Source of the DNA: Gracilimonas sp017641085
GTDB lineage: Bacteria > Bacteroidota > Rhodothermia > Balneolales > Balneolaceae
Direction: 5' to 3' (one strand)
DNA: 64,000 bases
Assembly (NCBI RefSeq): GCF_046115515.1
Contig: NZ_CP175953.1
Shown here: one piece after another, positions 17,680 to 27,276 of the stretch
How the letters are laid out: each line of letters begins with the position of its first letter
Position numbering within the stretch: the stretch's first letter is position 1
Translations under genes and position numbers: made by a program
Notes under the pieces: generated by a model
Database searches by the model: none
Seen by the model: only the letters and a program-made list of their open reading frames with translations
Told to the model about the DNA's origin: nothing

Positions 17680-20046
17680 TTATAGAGTTAGTATTTCAAA
17701 ACTGTTTGATGGCAGGGTTACTTTGAGCACCCCATCCTCTATTACAAAATCGTTACCGAATTGGGCTTCCAGATTTGAGTAATCAAATTCATCCCGTAAA
17801 AGCACCTCTACTATTTGCTGCTGATCCGATTTATTGAAAGCTGCGATTACCTGCTCCTCGAAGTACGCTCTGGAGTAGGCTAATGTATTTTCCGTAACGG
17901 TATGGAATCGAAAGTCGCCATATGTCAGGGTCATTTCAGTGTTACGAAGGTCGGTTAACGTGCTGTACACGCTCCGGTTCCTGAGTTCCTGTGAGCTGAG
18001 CTCGTCTTCCTCAAATTCCATCCATCGGCGGTTATCCGGGTCGTTGGCTCCGGGCTGACCGTATTCATCGCCCTGGTACGTCACCGGAATTCCCGGAATG
18101 GTTTGGTTAAAGGCATGAAACATGCTCAAACGGTCGTAGGCAAAAGCCTGAGGATCTTCAATTTCCCGGGTCCAGCCTGCCAGTTTACCGTCTTCACTCC
18201 AGCTTACTTCCCCACTGGTTAGGGTGATAAACCGGGTTTTGTCGTGATTGCCGGAGATATAGCCCATCAGGTTGTGGTAACCGTAATAGTTAAAACTTTC
18301 CTGTAGTTGCGTTTCCAGTCCTTCAAAAGAGTTACCCTGCCCGAAGGTATTCAGTCCGGCATCATACAAACTGAAATCAAACTGAGCATCCAGCATCCCG
18401 GAGTTGATGTAACTTGCAATCAGCTCACGACTTCCATAAGTCTCTCCAATCTGGAAAATTTGTCTTCCGGTAGGTATTGTTACAGAATCTTTGATCTTAC
18501 GGGTGAGCGTTCTCCAGAATTCCAGCTGAATATGCTTGGTGGCATCGTGGCGGAATCCATCCAGCTCAAAATCTTTAACCCAATAAAGTGCAGAATCCGT
18601 CATCGTTTCAATGACTTCTTCCCGGGAAAAGTCCAGTGTGGGCATGAAGGTATCGAACCAGGTGGTGAGTCTCTGCTCGTCCCAAAGCTCCGTATTCAGC
18701 CGTCCGTCAGGCAAATAAAGCTCGGTTGCCCAATCCGGGTTTCGCTGATATACAGGATGAAGTTCATGCACGTGATTGGCTACATAATCAAGAATCACAT
18801 TCATCCCGTTTTGGTGGGCTACATCCAGCAGCTCCCTGAATTCCTCTTCCGTACCAAAACGGTCGTCCACTTTGGATGATGACACCGGCCAGTAGCCATG
18901 ATACCCGGAGAAAGTTGTTGTCACCCCTCCTTTATCCCACAGTCCATAGGCATCTTCCGGATTCTGGGTGATGGGAGAAAGCCACAGCGTATTCACTCCG
19001 ATATCCTGGAAATATCCGCTTTGGATAGTTTGAGTGATTCCCGCAAAATCACCCCCGTAATAATTGGCTTTAGGGTGAATTTGAGGATCATCCACTTTTC
19101 GGGTATTCGCAGGATTACCGTCTTTAAAGCGGTCAATCAACACGAAATACATATTCCAGTTGTGGTTATCGTGGCGAGTGAGTTCTCCGGTATCCCGTAT
19201 CACCTTTCCGTAGCTCAGTGGAATTAATACATCATTAGAAAGCCGGCCGTTTTCGTAAGTCCAGGCCCGGATATGAGACCGCTCCATCCTTTGAGCATTA
19301 GCCGGGATCTCAAAACTGAGAATGTTGTCTTTGTAGCGTGTTTCCAGCTGGAAATTTTCCCAGAATATAATCGTGTTTTCTGTGGCCGGAGTTTTGAGAT
19401 AAACTACCGGCTCAGAGTGGTCGTAAGTTTCCAGCATGGGCTTCTCAGCCTCCACATCACCAACAGTCAGAACGGAGTTCGTTCCTCCCATACCGTTGCT
19501 TACGGTATTAGGATTAGCAGGATCCGGTGTTTCCTTTCCATCCAGCATCAGGATGTATTGATAAACTCCTTCATTCACCAGCATCGTGGTTTTCCAGATA
19601 CCGTTCTCTTTTGTAAAAGGGGCAGCAGCCGGATTCCAGTTATTCATTTCACCTTTTAACTGAACCGTTTCATACTGCTTTCCTTCCGGGTCAAAGGTGA
19701 TGGTAACTTCCTGCTTGTTCGACTTTTTGAGGAGGATATCGTACCCATAGCCATCCACCCAAAAAGTCATAACGCCCAGGGGATTGTCTAACGAACCTGA
19801 TAAAACCACCTCTTCTCTGTCCTGAGACAACACTGCAGACAGTGAAGCCGGCACAACAACTGAATCGATGAGTGAGGGAGAAATAAAGTAATCGGCTGTT
19901 ATGATGGTGGTTTTATCAAATTCGAGACTAATGGGGGAAGCCTGCCCGATGATCTGTGAGTCTTTCGGTGCATCTATGTAAGAAGAACACCCCATTGCCC
20001 ATAAGGCTAATGCTGCTATTGTAAACTTTAAAATCTTATTCATCAT
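17680..20046 (-). CDS. GH13 cyclomaltodextrinase/neopullulanase-like lipoprotein (788 aa)
   Basis: A lipoprotein signal ends at Cys20 (AMGC). An E-set/CBM48-like domain at about 123-198 (VQLKGEMNNWNPAAAPF) and further beta domains precede a GH13 barrel from about 298. Catalytic residues are Asp501 (GFRHDATKH), Glu535 (QIGETYG) and Asp602 (GNHDKTR). The SusA-like layout suggests periplasmic hydrolysis of maltodextrins or cyclodextrins. I use ATG 20046; a GTG two codons upstream is possible. It sits between the T9SS amylase gene and the smaller GH13 gene. Confidence 0.9.
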   Translation of the reverse strand: MMNKILKFTIAALALWAMGCSSYIDAPKDSQIIGQASPISLEFDKTTIITADYFISPSLIDSVVVPASLSAVLSQDREEVVLSGSLDNPLGVMTFWVDGYGYDILLKKSNKQEVTITFDPEGKQYETVQLKGEMNNWNPAAAPFTKENGIWKTTMLVNEGVYQYILMLDGKETPDPANPNTVSNGMGGTNSVLTVGDVEAEKPMLETYDHSEPVVYLKTPATENTIIFWENFQLETRYKDNILSFEIPANAQRMERSHIRAWTYENGRLSNDVLIPLSYGKVIRDTGELTRHDNHNWNMYFVLIDRFKDGNPANTRKVDDPQIHPKANYYGGDFAGITQTIQSGYFQDIGVNTLWLSPITQNPEDAYGLWDKGGVTTTFSGYHGYWPVSSSKVDDRFGTEEEFRELLDVAHQNGMNVILDYVANHVHELHPVYQRNPDWATELYLPDGRLNTELWDEQRLTTWFDTFMPTLDFSREEVIETMTDSALYWVKDFELDGFRHDATKHIQLEFWRTLTRKIKDSVTIPTGRQIFQIGETYGSRELIASYINSGMLDAQFDFSLYDAGLNTFGQGNSFEGLETQLQESFNYYGYHNLMGYISGNHDKTRFITLTSGEVSWSEDGKLAGWTREIEDPQAFAYDRLSMFHAFNQTIPGIPVTYQGDEYGQPGANDPDNRRWMEFEEDELSSQELRNRSVYSTLTDLRNTEMTLTYGDFRFHTVTENTLAYSRAYFEEQVIAAFNKSDQQQIVEVLLRDEFDYSNLEAQFGNDFVIEDGVLKVTLPSNSFEILTL

Positions 20047-20058
20047 GGACACCTGATA

Positions 20059-22950
20059 TTATTTGACCAGCATCATTTTTTGTGTGAAAACCTCATCCCC
20101 TGCCTGCAAACGATAGATATACATCCCGCTGCCTAAATTATCTGCATTAAAACTCACAGAATAAGAACCGGCGGCTTTTCTTCCGTTCACGAGCTCTGTC
20201 ACCTTTCTTCCCAAAACGTCAAATACTTCCAGCTTTACCACTCCCGTTTTGGCTACATCAAAGGCAATAGTGGTAGTTGGGTTGAAGGGATTCGGGTAAT
20301 TCTGTTTGAGCCGAAAGGAATCCGGCAGATCATTCCCGGATGCGGTTTCAGCAGATGTCAGCAATCCTTCCTCGGGAGTTTCAAACTGACTGGTGGTATA
20401 AATCCTGAACTCGCCAGGAGTAAGCGTAAACGTCATATTCGGATCCCCTACGGTAATGGAAGTCCCCTCAAAGAAGTTATACCACTCACCCGATGCCGGA
20501 AAAGTCACCTCTGCATCGGCTTCAGTAACTCCAAAATTCCCGACTACTAAAGCATCCGAATCCTCATGCTGCAGAACATATATTTTAATGGCTTCACTAA
20601 GTTTATATGAAGAAGCATCAGGATTGGTAAACACCGGACTGCTTTTTCTGAGGTTGATCAACGAACTCCAGGTTTTATATACCTTCAGTCGCTCATTATC
20701 GTCATAATAATTCCACCGGATGGGTTTCTCGCTTACTCTTCCCGGATCACTGGCCAGGCAATCCCCATTAGATCCCCCACCTGGTTTCAGGCATTCATCT
20801 TCGCCCCATCCATAGCCGAGTTCACCGAATTGCCACATCATTTTTGGCCCAGGCATCGGGAAGAAAAAAGCACCCACCAGCTTTTGGCGAGCCAGTGCGG
20901 TTCCTAAATCTTTGATGTCATAATTACCGGATGAATTTCCGAATTTCTTCTTTTTCAGCATCAGCCACTGTTCATCATGGCTTTCCATATACCCGACAAG
21001 GTGCCGTTGCTGGAAAGTGCTTCTGGATTCAGAAAGCACCCCAAACAAATTGGACTTACCATTCTCATTGTACCCCATGGAGGCTTCCCCGTAGGCAAAA
21101 TTCATATTGCCCCAAAGCATCACCCCTTTGCCTTCATGAACCCGGTAGTTGGCCCACTCTTTCTCTTCGTTTTCGGTTCCCAGATGCTCAAAAATCACTA
21201 TAAAATCAGGATCAGCCGCCCATTGATAGTCGGCGTATTTTTTTAACAGGTCAACCCGATCTTGTTGGTAAGCACTTGTACATGAACCATTACTTTCGGT
21301 ACAGTTTTGAGTAAAGCCTTTGGTCAAATCCCATCGGAATCCATCAATCTTATACTCATTGATCCAGTGCTCAATCATCCGTTTTGTGTAGTACTGAGTC
21401 GCAGAATACGAATGATCAAAATCGTTGAATACATTAGATGCGTGTCGAGGCTGTGAGTTGAAATAATACTCATCATCATTGCCATAAAGCTGATAAAGCG
21501 GATTTGCACCGGTGGCATGATTCATTACCACATCCAGAATAACGGCCATGTCTCTTTTGTGGGCTTCATCCACAAACTTTTTAAAAGCAGTTGGTGTACC
21601 GTAAAATTTATCGAGGGCCAGGTGATGGTTGGGGTTATATCCCCAGCTCAGGTTTCCGTCAAATTCACTGACGGGCATCAGCTCAATGGCGTTCACTCCC
21701 AGGTTTTCGAGGTAATCAAGCGTGTCAGTTAACGTCTGGAAGTTTTTTGTTGAAAGAAAATCTCGGACCAACAATTCGTAAATCACCAGCTCGGTTTTCT
21801 TCGGCCGCTGATAATCGGTTGCCTCCCATTGGTATTCATCTCTTCCCGGCTGAAGAACGGTTACCCATCCCTGGGTTTTATCTGACGGGTAAGCTAAAAG
21901 GTTGGGAAAGGTTGATTCCGGAATATACTGGTCATTAAACGGGTCGAGCACCAATTCAGAATAGGGATCCGAAATCCGCAGTTCGCCATCAACAAGGTAC
22001 TGCATACCGTATTCCTCACCGGGCGTTAATCCGGTAATTTCAATCCAGTGCCATACGCTGTCGGGATTCAGTGAATCTTTTTTCATGAGGAAGTCCTCAT
22101 TCACTTTCCACTCGTTGAAATTCCCAAGCACAAACACGTAATCTTTGCCTGGGGCAAATAAAGAAAGCGTAGCTGAGGTACCGTCCTGACTGTAAGAAAT
22201 CCCATCCTGAAGTCCCTGAGGACGATCGGCTTTTTCCGGGCTCACATCCGGTAAATAGGCAAAAGTGACCGAATCAGTCCGTGTAGCACCCGATTCGGTA
22301 ACGGCTACCAGTTTAATAGTGTTTTCCCCTACCGTTAGTGAAGCAGTGGATAGATCCGTAATTGAAAATAACTGCCGATCGGTATCATAATTTCCGGCAA
22401 AAGAACTTACTGAGTTTCCATTCACAATAAATTCCGAAGCATTCAGGTCAATGGGATCGCTATCGGTTGAGGCAACGGTTGCCCAGATCTCATCCTCTTC
22501 GCCCACAATTTGGTTATTGGAAGGCTGAAGCTGAAAAATAAGCGGAGTTGTTACTTCGATGAATGAGTCATTGTTATTGCCGATAGCAATATCGTTTAGC
22601 GGATCGGTAAACCACTGCCATTCCGAGCCGCTGGCGTTGTACTGCTCATGAAATTTATAAGCATATCCTGATTGGCCCTCATAAGTTGAGGTGCCACCGC
22701 CAACCGTCAGGCTAATGGTTTTATACCAAAACCCGTTGGCCTGATCTTCTTGCATTAAGGAACCGTCGGTTGTACTAATCCGGCCACTGCTGTTGTTCCC
22801 CCAGTTATTAAACTCACCGGGCACGAAAGCCCTCACGGCATCATCGTTGGAATAATATCGGAAGGTGACGTCAATGGTATTTTGTGCTACAGATATACTT
22901 TGAGTTAACAAAAAGACGAGCAGTAGTGATATTGACTTCAAGTACTTCAT
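20059..22950 (-). CDS. T9SS-exported GH13 alpha-amylase (963 aa)
   Basis: A signal peptide (1-22, ending VAQ) is followed by a starch-binding-like domain (FVPGEFNNWG near residue 45) and a CBM48-like domain (VLGNFNEW, about 260-325). The GH13 barrel carries Asp541 (GFRWDLTKG), Glu588 (FEHLGTE) and Asp659 (MESHDEQW). From about 876 a type A T9SS sorting domain starts with LKQNYPNPFNPTT and ends in KMMLVK. So it is probably secreted and attached to the cell surface, making the first cuts in extracellular starch. ATG 22950 begins the signal peptide and leaves 10 nt after lacI; a TTG at 22971 would overlap lacI. Confidence 0.9.
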   Translation of the reverse strand: MKYLKSISLLLVFLLTQSISVAQNTIDVTFRYYSNDDAVRAFVPGEFNNWGNNSSGRISTTDGSLMQEDQANGFWYKTISLTVGGGTSTYEGQSGYAYKFHEQYNASGSEWQWFTDPLNDIAIGNNNDSFIEVTTPLIFQLQPSNNQIVGEEDEIWATVASTDSDPIDLNASEFIVNGNSVSSFAGNYDTDRQLFSITDLSTASLTVGENTIKLVAVTESGATRTDSVTFAYLPDVSPEKADRPQGLQDGISYSQDGTSATLSLFAPGKDYVFVLGNFNEWKVNEDFLMKKDSLNPDSVWHWIEITGLTPGEEYGMQYLVDGELRISDPYSELVLDPFNDQYIPESTFPNLLAYPSDKTQGWVTVLQPGRDEYQWEATDYQRPKKTELVIYELLVRDFLSTKNFQTLTDTLDYLENLGVNAIELMPVSEFDGNLSWGYNPNHHLALDKFYGTPTAFKKFVDEAHKRDMAVILDVVMNHATGANPLYQLYGNDDEYYFNSQPRHASNVFNDFDHSYSATQYYTKRMIEHWINEYKIDGFRWDLTKGFTQNCTESNGSCTSAYQQDRVDLLKKYADYQWAADPDFIVIFEHLGTENEEKEWANYRVHEGKGVMLWGNMNFAYGEASMGYNENGKSNLFGVLSESRSTFQQRHLVGYMESHDEQWLMLKKKKFGNSSGNYDIKDLGTALARQKLVGAFFFPMPGPKMMWQFGELGYGWGEDECLKPGGGSNGDCLASDPGRVSEKPIRWNYYDDNERLKVYKTWSSLINLRKSSPVFTNPDASSYKLSEAIKIYVLQHEDSDALVVGNFGVTEADAEVTFPASGEWYNFFEGTSITVGDPNMTFTLTPGEFRIYTTSQFETPEEGLLTSAETASGNDLPDSFRLKQNYPNPFNPTTTIAFDVAKTGVVKLEVFDVLGRKVTELVNGRKAAGSYSVSFNADNLGSGMYIYRLQAGDEVFTQKMMLVK

Positions 22951-22960
22951 GGAGCTTAGG

Positions 22961-23974
22961 TTAAGCGTCAATTTTCTTTCCGTTTACTTCGGTGGAAGTT
23001 CGGGTAATTAATTCCGGCGTATAAATGGTTTGGGAGATAGCCTTATCCGGTTTATTCATCCGTTCAATAAGGTTTTGAGTGGCAAAAAAGCCCATATCTC
23101 TCATAGGCTGACGAATGGTGGAAAGGCCCATATACTCAGCCAGTTCAATATCATCGTAGCCGATTATGGGAATTTGTTTGCCGGTATCCTGCATGGCTTT
23201 CAGTGCACCCACGGCCTGAATATCTGAGGCGCAAAAACAGGCTTCCGGCATCGGATCCATCGTCAGAATTTTAATCATGGCCTCATAGCCTGCCCGTTCG
23301 GTAAAACCGTCCCGATACATGGTATCTCCGGTAATCACCAGATTTTTGTCAAAGGCAATTCCAAATTCGTCCAGGGCTTTTTTGTATCCAACGATACGAT
23401 CCTTAATAGGCTGAGAAGTCTCCAGAGCCGAAAGCATGGCAACTCTCTCATACCCCTTTTTAAACAAGCTTTTTGCAGCCCTGTAGGCACCCTGGGCATT
23501 ATCAACACTCACAGAATCGAATCCCTCATAGTGTTCATCCACGAGGGTGATGGGTACATTATACTTCTGGAGTTTGCTCCAGTCTTTATCGTTCAGGTGA
23601 ATGGAAATAAAGAGATACCCTTCTGCCCATCTGCGTTTAAGAACGTGCTCTACCTGCTCCTGAATATCTTTATTCGGGGAAATGTTAAAGATGCTGAGTT
23701 CGTAGTTTTCTTCACTCAGCTTATCCTGAATCCCTCCCAGTACTTCCATAAAGAAGTAGTTCGAGATAACCGGCACCACAATCATCACCGTATTATTCTT
23801 ACGGCTGGCGAGTCCCTGTGCAAATGCCTGCGGGTGATACCCCATTTCGTCTGCAACAGCCAGAACTTTCTTCTTGGCTTTGTCAGATACGTTGGCGCTG
23901 TTATTGAATACACGGGAAACCGTGGCAATACTAACACCTGCTTTTTTTGCGATATCGTATATAGTTGCTGGCAA
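22961..23974 (-). CDS. LacI-family transcriptional regulator
   Basis: A 337-residue regulator. The HTH begins immediately (TIYDIAKKAGVSIATVSRVFNN), followed by the hinge region and a periplasmic-binding-protein-like sugar sensor domain. I place the start at TTG 23974, giving MPATIYDIAKK, the usual family N-terminus. An upstream TTG at 24013 is open, but it lies inside a terminator hairpin. The protein likely senses maltodextrins and binds the 14-bp operator before the TonB receptor gene. This is inferred from co-localisation and the LacI-type palindrome. Confidence 0.88.
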   Translation of the reverse strand: MPATIYDIAKKAGVSIATVSRVFNNSANVSDKAKKKVLAVADEMGYHPQAFAQGLASRKNNTVMIVVPVISNYFFMEVLGGIQDKLSEENYELSIFNISPNKDIQEQVEHVLKRRWAEGYLFISIHLNDKDWSKLQKYNVPITLVDEHYEGFDSVSVDNAQGAYRAAKSLFKKGYERVAMLSALETSQPIKDRIVGYKKALDEFGIAFDKNLVITGDTMYRDGFTERAGYEAMIKILTMDPMPEACFCASDIQAVGALKAMQDTGKQIPIIGYDDIELAEYMGLSTIRQPMRDMGFFATQNLIERMNKPDKAISQTIYTPELITRTSTEVNGKKIDA

Positions 23975-23990
23975 ATCGAGTGTGTTTTTG

Positions 23991-24023
23991 AGAAAAACGC
24001 AGGCACCGGTCAAAGTACCTGCG
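23991..24023 (-). terminator. intrinsic terminator between the T9SS gene and lacI
   Basis: On the minus strand, CGCAGGTAC pairs with GTGCCTGCG (nine base pairs, one G-T wobble) around an eight-nt loop, and is followed at once by TTTTTCT. It lies inside the co-oriented locus, so it should limit read-through from the receptor and surface-protein genes into lacI and the amylases, or act as an attenuator. Confidence 0.75.
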
Positions 24024-24052
24024 AATAAAAGACTTATTATCGAGTAATCAAT

Positions 24053-26188
24053 CTACTTGATTAACATCATTTTCTTGTTCTGGGTAAATGTACCTGCCTC
24101 AATTCGGTAGAGATACATTCCAGATGCAAGTTTAGACGCATCGAACTGAACCGTATGCTGTCCGGCAGTCATGCGACCATTTACTAATTGAGCTACTTGC
24201 TGTCCAAGAATATTGTAAACCGTCAACGTAACCTGAGTTGCAGATGGCAACGTGAAGTTAATGTTCGTTGTCGGGTTGAATGGGTTTGGATAGTTCTGGC
24301 TCAGTGAGAATTCTTCCGGTGTAGTAGTGATATCTTCGTTTTCGTTAGAAACAACTACATCGTTATCACCTTTACCACCACGTCGTACTACAACGGGTCC
24401 TTCGGTAGTAGCAAGGATGTATTCGTCATACAAATCATCATAAACTGAATCTCCGCGAACGAATCCACCAAACACTACTTCTACTTTAGAACCGCCGATA
24501 CGAACATTGTGGTCAGCTCCGAAGCCAGCTTCGTTGTCATATCCGTTGATACCTAATTTAAAGGCACCTACACGGGCATCTCCGGCTACAAAAGACTTGG
24601 TTAACGTCCACAGAGAGTCTCCGGCAACTGCGTCGTTACCTTCTCCGCTGTCATTAAACTTCAGGTCTTCAGCTCCACCAAGAACAGGTCCCCAGTCTTC
24701 CCATCCACCGGCTAACAGAGGTCCGTTACCGGAAAGGAAATTAATGGTTGAATCCTGTCCACCACCGGCTTGAACATCAGCAGGAAGTGCTGAACTATCT
24801 GCAAGGTGGTAGTAAGCTGCACGAAGATCTACCTCAAATACAACATCGGTATCTTCAGAGAATACATCGTTAGGTGTAATTCCATCGAAGTAAGGGATAT
24901 TACCATCAGGAGCGTTCTGAGCCAGGTATCGGCCTTCAAACAATCCTTCTTCAGTCACAGTGATCATTTTGTTATCACCACTTTCCCATGTCACAGATTC
25001 ATCATCATTCACAATAGTGAATTTATATGCGTAGGTACTTGGGATCGGTTTATCAGTACTGAAAGTAACAGAACCTTCATAGATACCTTCTGTCTGTGAC
25101 TCGGTTAGGTTATAAACTCCAGCACTCCAGTCAGCTTCGAATGCACCAGTTACAGAAACGGATTCAGTTTGTGGGTCGAAGTTTCCGTTTAGCTCCTGAA
25201 TTGACATATCTACCTGGAAGAATAACTCAACTTCACCAAAAGTAGCGTTGTTTAAGTCATCATAATCAAACTCAGGCTCTTCAGCTCCGAGGGTAGAATC
25301 CATACTTACCGTAAATGTGCGGTTGTCGCCTCGACTTTCATAACCACCATTAATTCTACCAGAATTAGAGTAGATGTGGAATTTGTAGGCGTAATCGCCC
25401 GGTGACAGAATGAGAGCTTTGGTATAAATACCATCTTCATCACTGTCTGTTAAAGTATCAGCAGCAGTATCCCAGGCGCTCATTGAACCAGGGATGGTAA
25501 CAAAATCTTCGCCCGGAACGAATGCAGCGGAGTCGATGATATCGTTCATATCAGCCTGGAATGTAATTTCATAGCCAAATGTGTGCATTCCAAGATCAGA
25601 AAAGTCGTTCTCATCTTTTACAATCCATTCTGAAGATGCAGCATCGGTGCCAAAAGATGCTAAAGCAGTAGTGTTACCACTAAATACGTTAGACTTTCGT
25701 ACCAGGGTGTGATTTTGTGTACCGTTTGATACACCGGCAACATCCCAACCACTTCCGGGATCATTGTCAGGGTCACCAAACACATCTATAATTGTTGTGT
25801 CTGTTCCTGAAATATGGATGACAGCACGTGCATCGTCTCCATTATGATGAACCACACTTGGAAAACTTAATACCTCGTTTGCCATGCTTGTGTCATATAG
25901 TGCAGAATCGATTGAGCTGTTTGCCAGAACATATGTTTGATATGGTGCAAGACTTGCTCCTGTTGGAAATGTATGATAATACTCCCAACCACCGCCGTTT
26001 ACCGATTGTGCTATTTGATAGTCATCTAAGGTGAGTGTATCACCACTCGCATTAAATAACTCGAGCGCCTTGTTATTACTTGAGCCTTCTACGTACTCAG
26101 AAATAATAAGGGCGTCCTGCGCCTGTACATTTACAAACCCTAAAAGGGCGAAAAGTACAGCACTGAATAAGGTTGTAACCTTTTTCAT
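24053..26188 (-). CDS. T9SS surface protein with starch-binding-like modules
   Basis: A 711-residue secreted protein: signal peptide 1-23 (VNVQAQ), then a lamin-tail-like domain (ALIISEYVEGSSNNKALELFN), then three beta modules each starting F(Q/E)(A/V)D(M/L). These contain VTIPGSMSAWD, VSVTGAFEADWSAG and AGGWEDWGP, like CBM20/SusE/SusF starch-binding folds. A T9SS type A sorting domain (LSQNYPNPFNPTT) closes the protein, ending KKMMLIK. No catalytic motif is visible. Its probable role is to hold starch at the cell surface for the T9SS amylase and TonB receptor, like SusE/SusF but exported by another route. A terminator follows its gene. Confidence 0.8.
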   Translation of the reverse strand: MKKVTTLFSAVLFALLGFVNVQAQDALIISEYVEGSSNNKALELFNASGDTLTLDDYQIAQSVNGGGWEYYHTFPTGASLAPYQTYVLANSSIDSALYDTSMANEVLSFPSVVHHNGDDARAVIHISGTDTTIIDVFGDPDNDPGSGWDVAGVSNGTQNHTLVRKSNVFSGNTTALASFGTDAASSEWIVKDENDFSDLGMHTFGYEITFQADMNDIIDSAAFVPGEDFVTIPGSMSAWDTAADTLTDSDEDGIYTKALILSPGDYAYKFHIYSNSGRINGGYESRGDNRTFTVSMDSTLGAEEPEFDYDDLNNATFGEVELFFQVDMSIQELNGNFDPQTESVSVTGAFEADWSAGVYNLTESQTEGIYEGSVTFSTDKPIPSTYAYKFTIVNDDESVTWESGDNKMITVTEEGLFEGRYLAQNAPDGNIPYFDGITPNDVFSEDTDVVFEVDLRAAYYHLADSSALPADVQAGGGQDSTINFLSGNGPLLAGGWEDWGPVLGGAEDLKFNDSGEGNDAVAGDSLWTLTKSFVAGDARVGAFKLGINGYDNEAGFGADHNVRIGGSKVEVVFGGFVRGDSVYDDLYDEYILATTEGPVVVRRGGKGDNDVVVSNENEDITTTPEEFSLSQNYPNPFNPTTNINFTLPSATQVTLTVYNILGQQVAQLVNGRMTAGQHTVQFDASKLASGMYLYRIEAGTFTQNKKMMLIK

Positions 26189-26236
26189 AGTTGCTCCTAT
26201 GTTTATTGTTATTGTTTCTGCGTGTGCAGTTTCTTA

Positions 26237-27262
26237 TTAAAAATCTATTTGTAAGGTCCACAATATGGGATCTTCCAAATACTCATGGGTCATATAGGTC
26301 GCTCCAAAATTGGCGCCTATCCCGTTAAAATCATACTTCAGGCCAAATCCGGCGGTCAATCCCTGATCTTCTATCTGAGTGGAAAATAAACTTCGATATC
26401 CTCCCCTCAAAAACAGCAGGTCGTTGAACCCATATTCAACTCCCAGATCTATACTTTCAGAGTTGTCGCTGGGATGTTTGGCATCAATGGCTAACTCAAC
26501 TTTATGGCTTTCAATATCAAGAGCATCCATGGCAACCCCTACTTTAAACAGCAGAGGCATTGGCCAGGAATCGGTACCGAGATACCCTTCCAGCCGGTCA
26601 TTATTCCCATTGATACTTTCATCAATGTCGATGGCTTGCCTTAAATCATCACCCGACATCTTCATTTCATTTCCGAAATTAGTCATCGACATCCCAATTC
26701 TCAGGTTCTTGAAATTCGTGCGATAAAATACGCCGAGATCAACTGCAAAGCCGGTAGCCGACTCATTCCAGATTTTTTCCTGTACAAACTTGGTGTTGGC
26801 TCCGATGGAAAACTGATCAGTTATAAATCTTGAATAAGAAACAGCAACAGCCAGGTTAGTCGGGGTAAATACCTCTCCGGTTCCTTCCGGGATCTCAATG
26901 GTTCTCACCTCAATTTCACCATGATCGATGGCACGTACGGAAAGAGCAAAATTACCAAGATTCCCTCCATTTATAACTACCGAAGCATCCTGGATTTGAG
27001 AGTCAAGGAACCAGTTCATATTTGAAAATGTCACCGTGTTGTTTTCCAGCTGTGCCATGCCTGCCGGGTTCCAAAACATGGAGCTTCCGTCATCAGCAAT
27101 GGCAACATAAGCACCCCCCATGGCCGTAGCCTTGGCGCCTGATGAAATACTTAAAAAAGCGGCGGCTGTAGTTCCAACTTTATCCTGTGCCTGCACATTC
27201 GCTGCTAAAACCACGCTGGTTACTAACAACAAACAGTACTTGACTGCCTTAACTATGTTCAT
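26237..27262 (-). CDS. PorV/PorQ-family outer-membrane protein
   Basis: A 341-residue predicted outer-membrane beta-barrel with a signal peptide (ANVQAQ). It then reads AAAFLSISSGAKATAMGGAYVA and SMFWNPAGMA, the hallmark N-terminal motif of the PorV/PorQ/UPF0164 family. It ends in an aromatic strand (WTLQIDF). PorV shuttles T9SS cargo to the attachment complex. A dedicated copy between two T9SS-type proteins and a TonB receptor suggests local service to this locus. I use ATG 27262 because AAGG lies seven nt upstream; ATG 27277, overlapping the previous stop as TAATG, is the alternative. Confidence 0.85.
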   Translation of the reverse strand: MNIVKAVKYCLLLVTSVVLAANVQAQDKVGTTAAAFLSISSGAKATAMGGAYVAIADDGSSMFWNPAGMAQLENNTVTFSNMNWFLDSQIQDASVVINGGNLGNFALSVRAIDHGEIEVRTIEIPEGTGEVFTPTNLAVAVSYSRFITDQFSIGANTKFVQEKIWNESATGFAVDLGVFYRTNFKNLRIGMSMTNFGNEMKMSGDDLRQAIDIDESINGNNDRLEGYLGTDSWPMPLLFKVGVAMDALDIESHKVELAIDAKHPSDNSESIDLGVEYGFNDLLFLRGGYRSLFSTQIEDQGLTAGFGLKYDFNGIGANFGATYMTHEYLEDPILWTLQIDF

Positions 27263-27276
27263 TGTTTGACCTTTCA

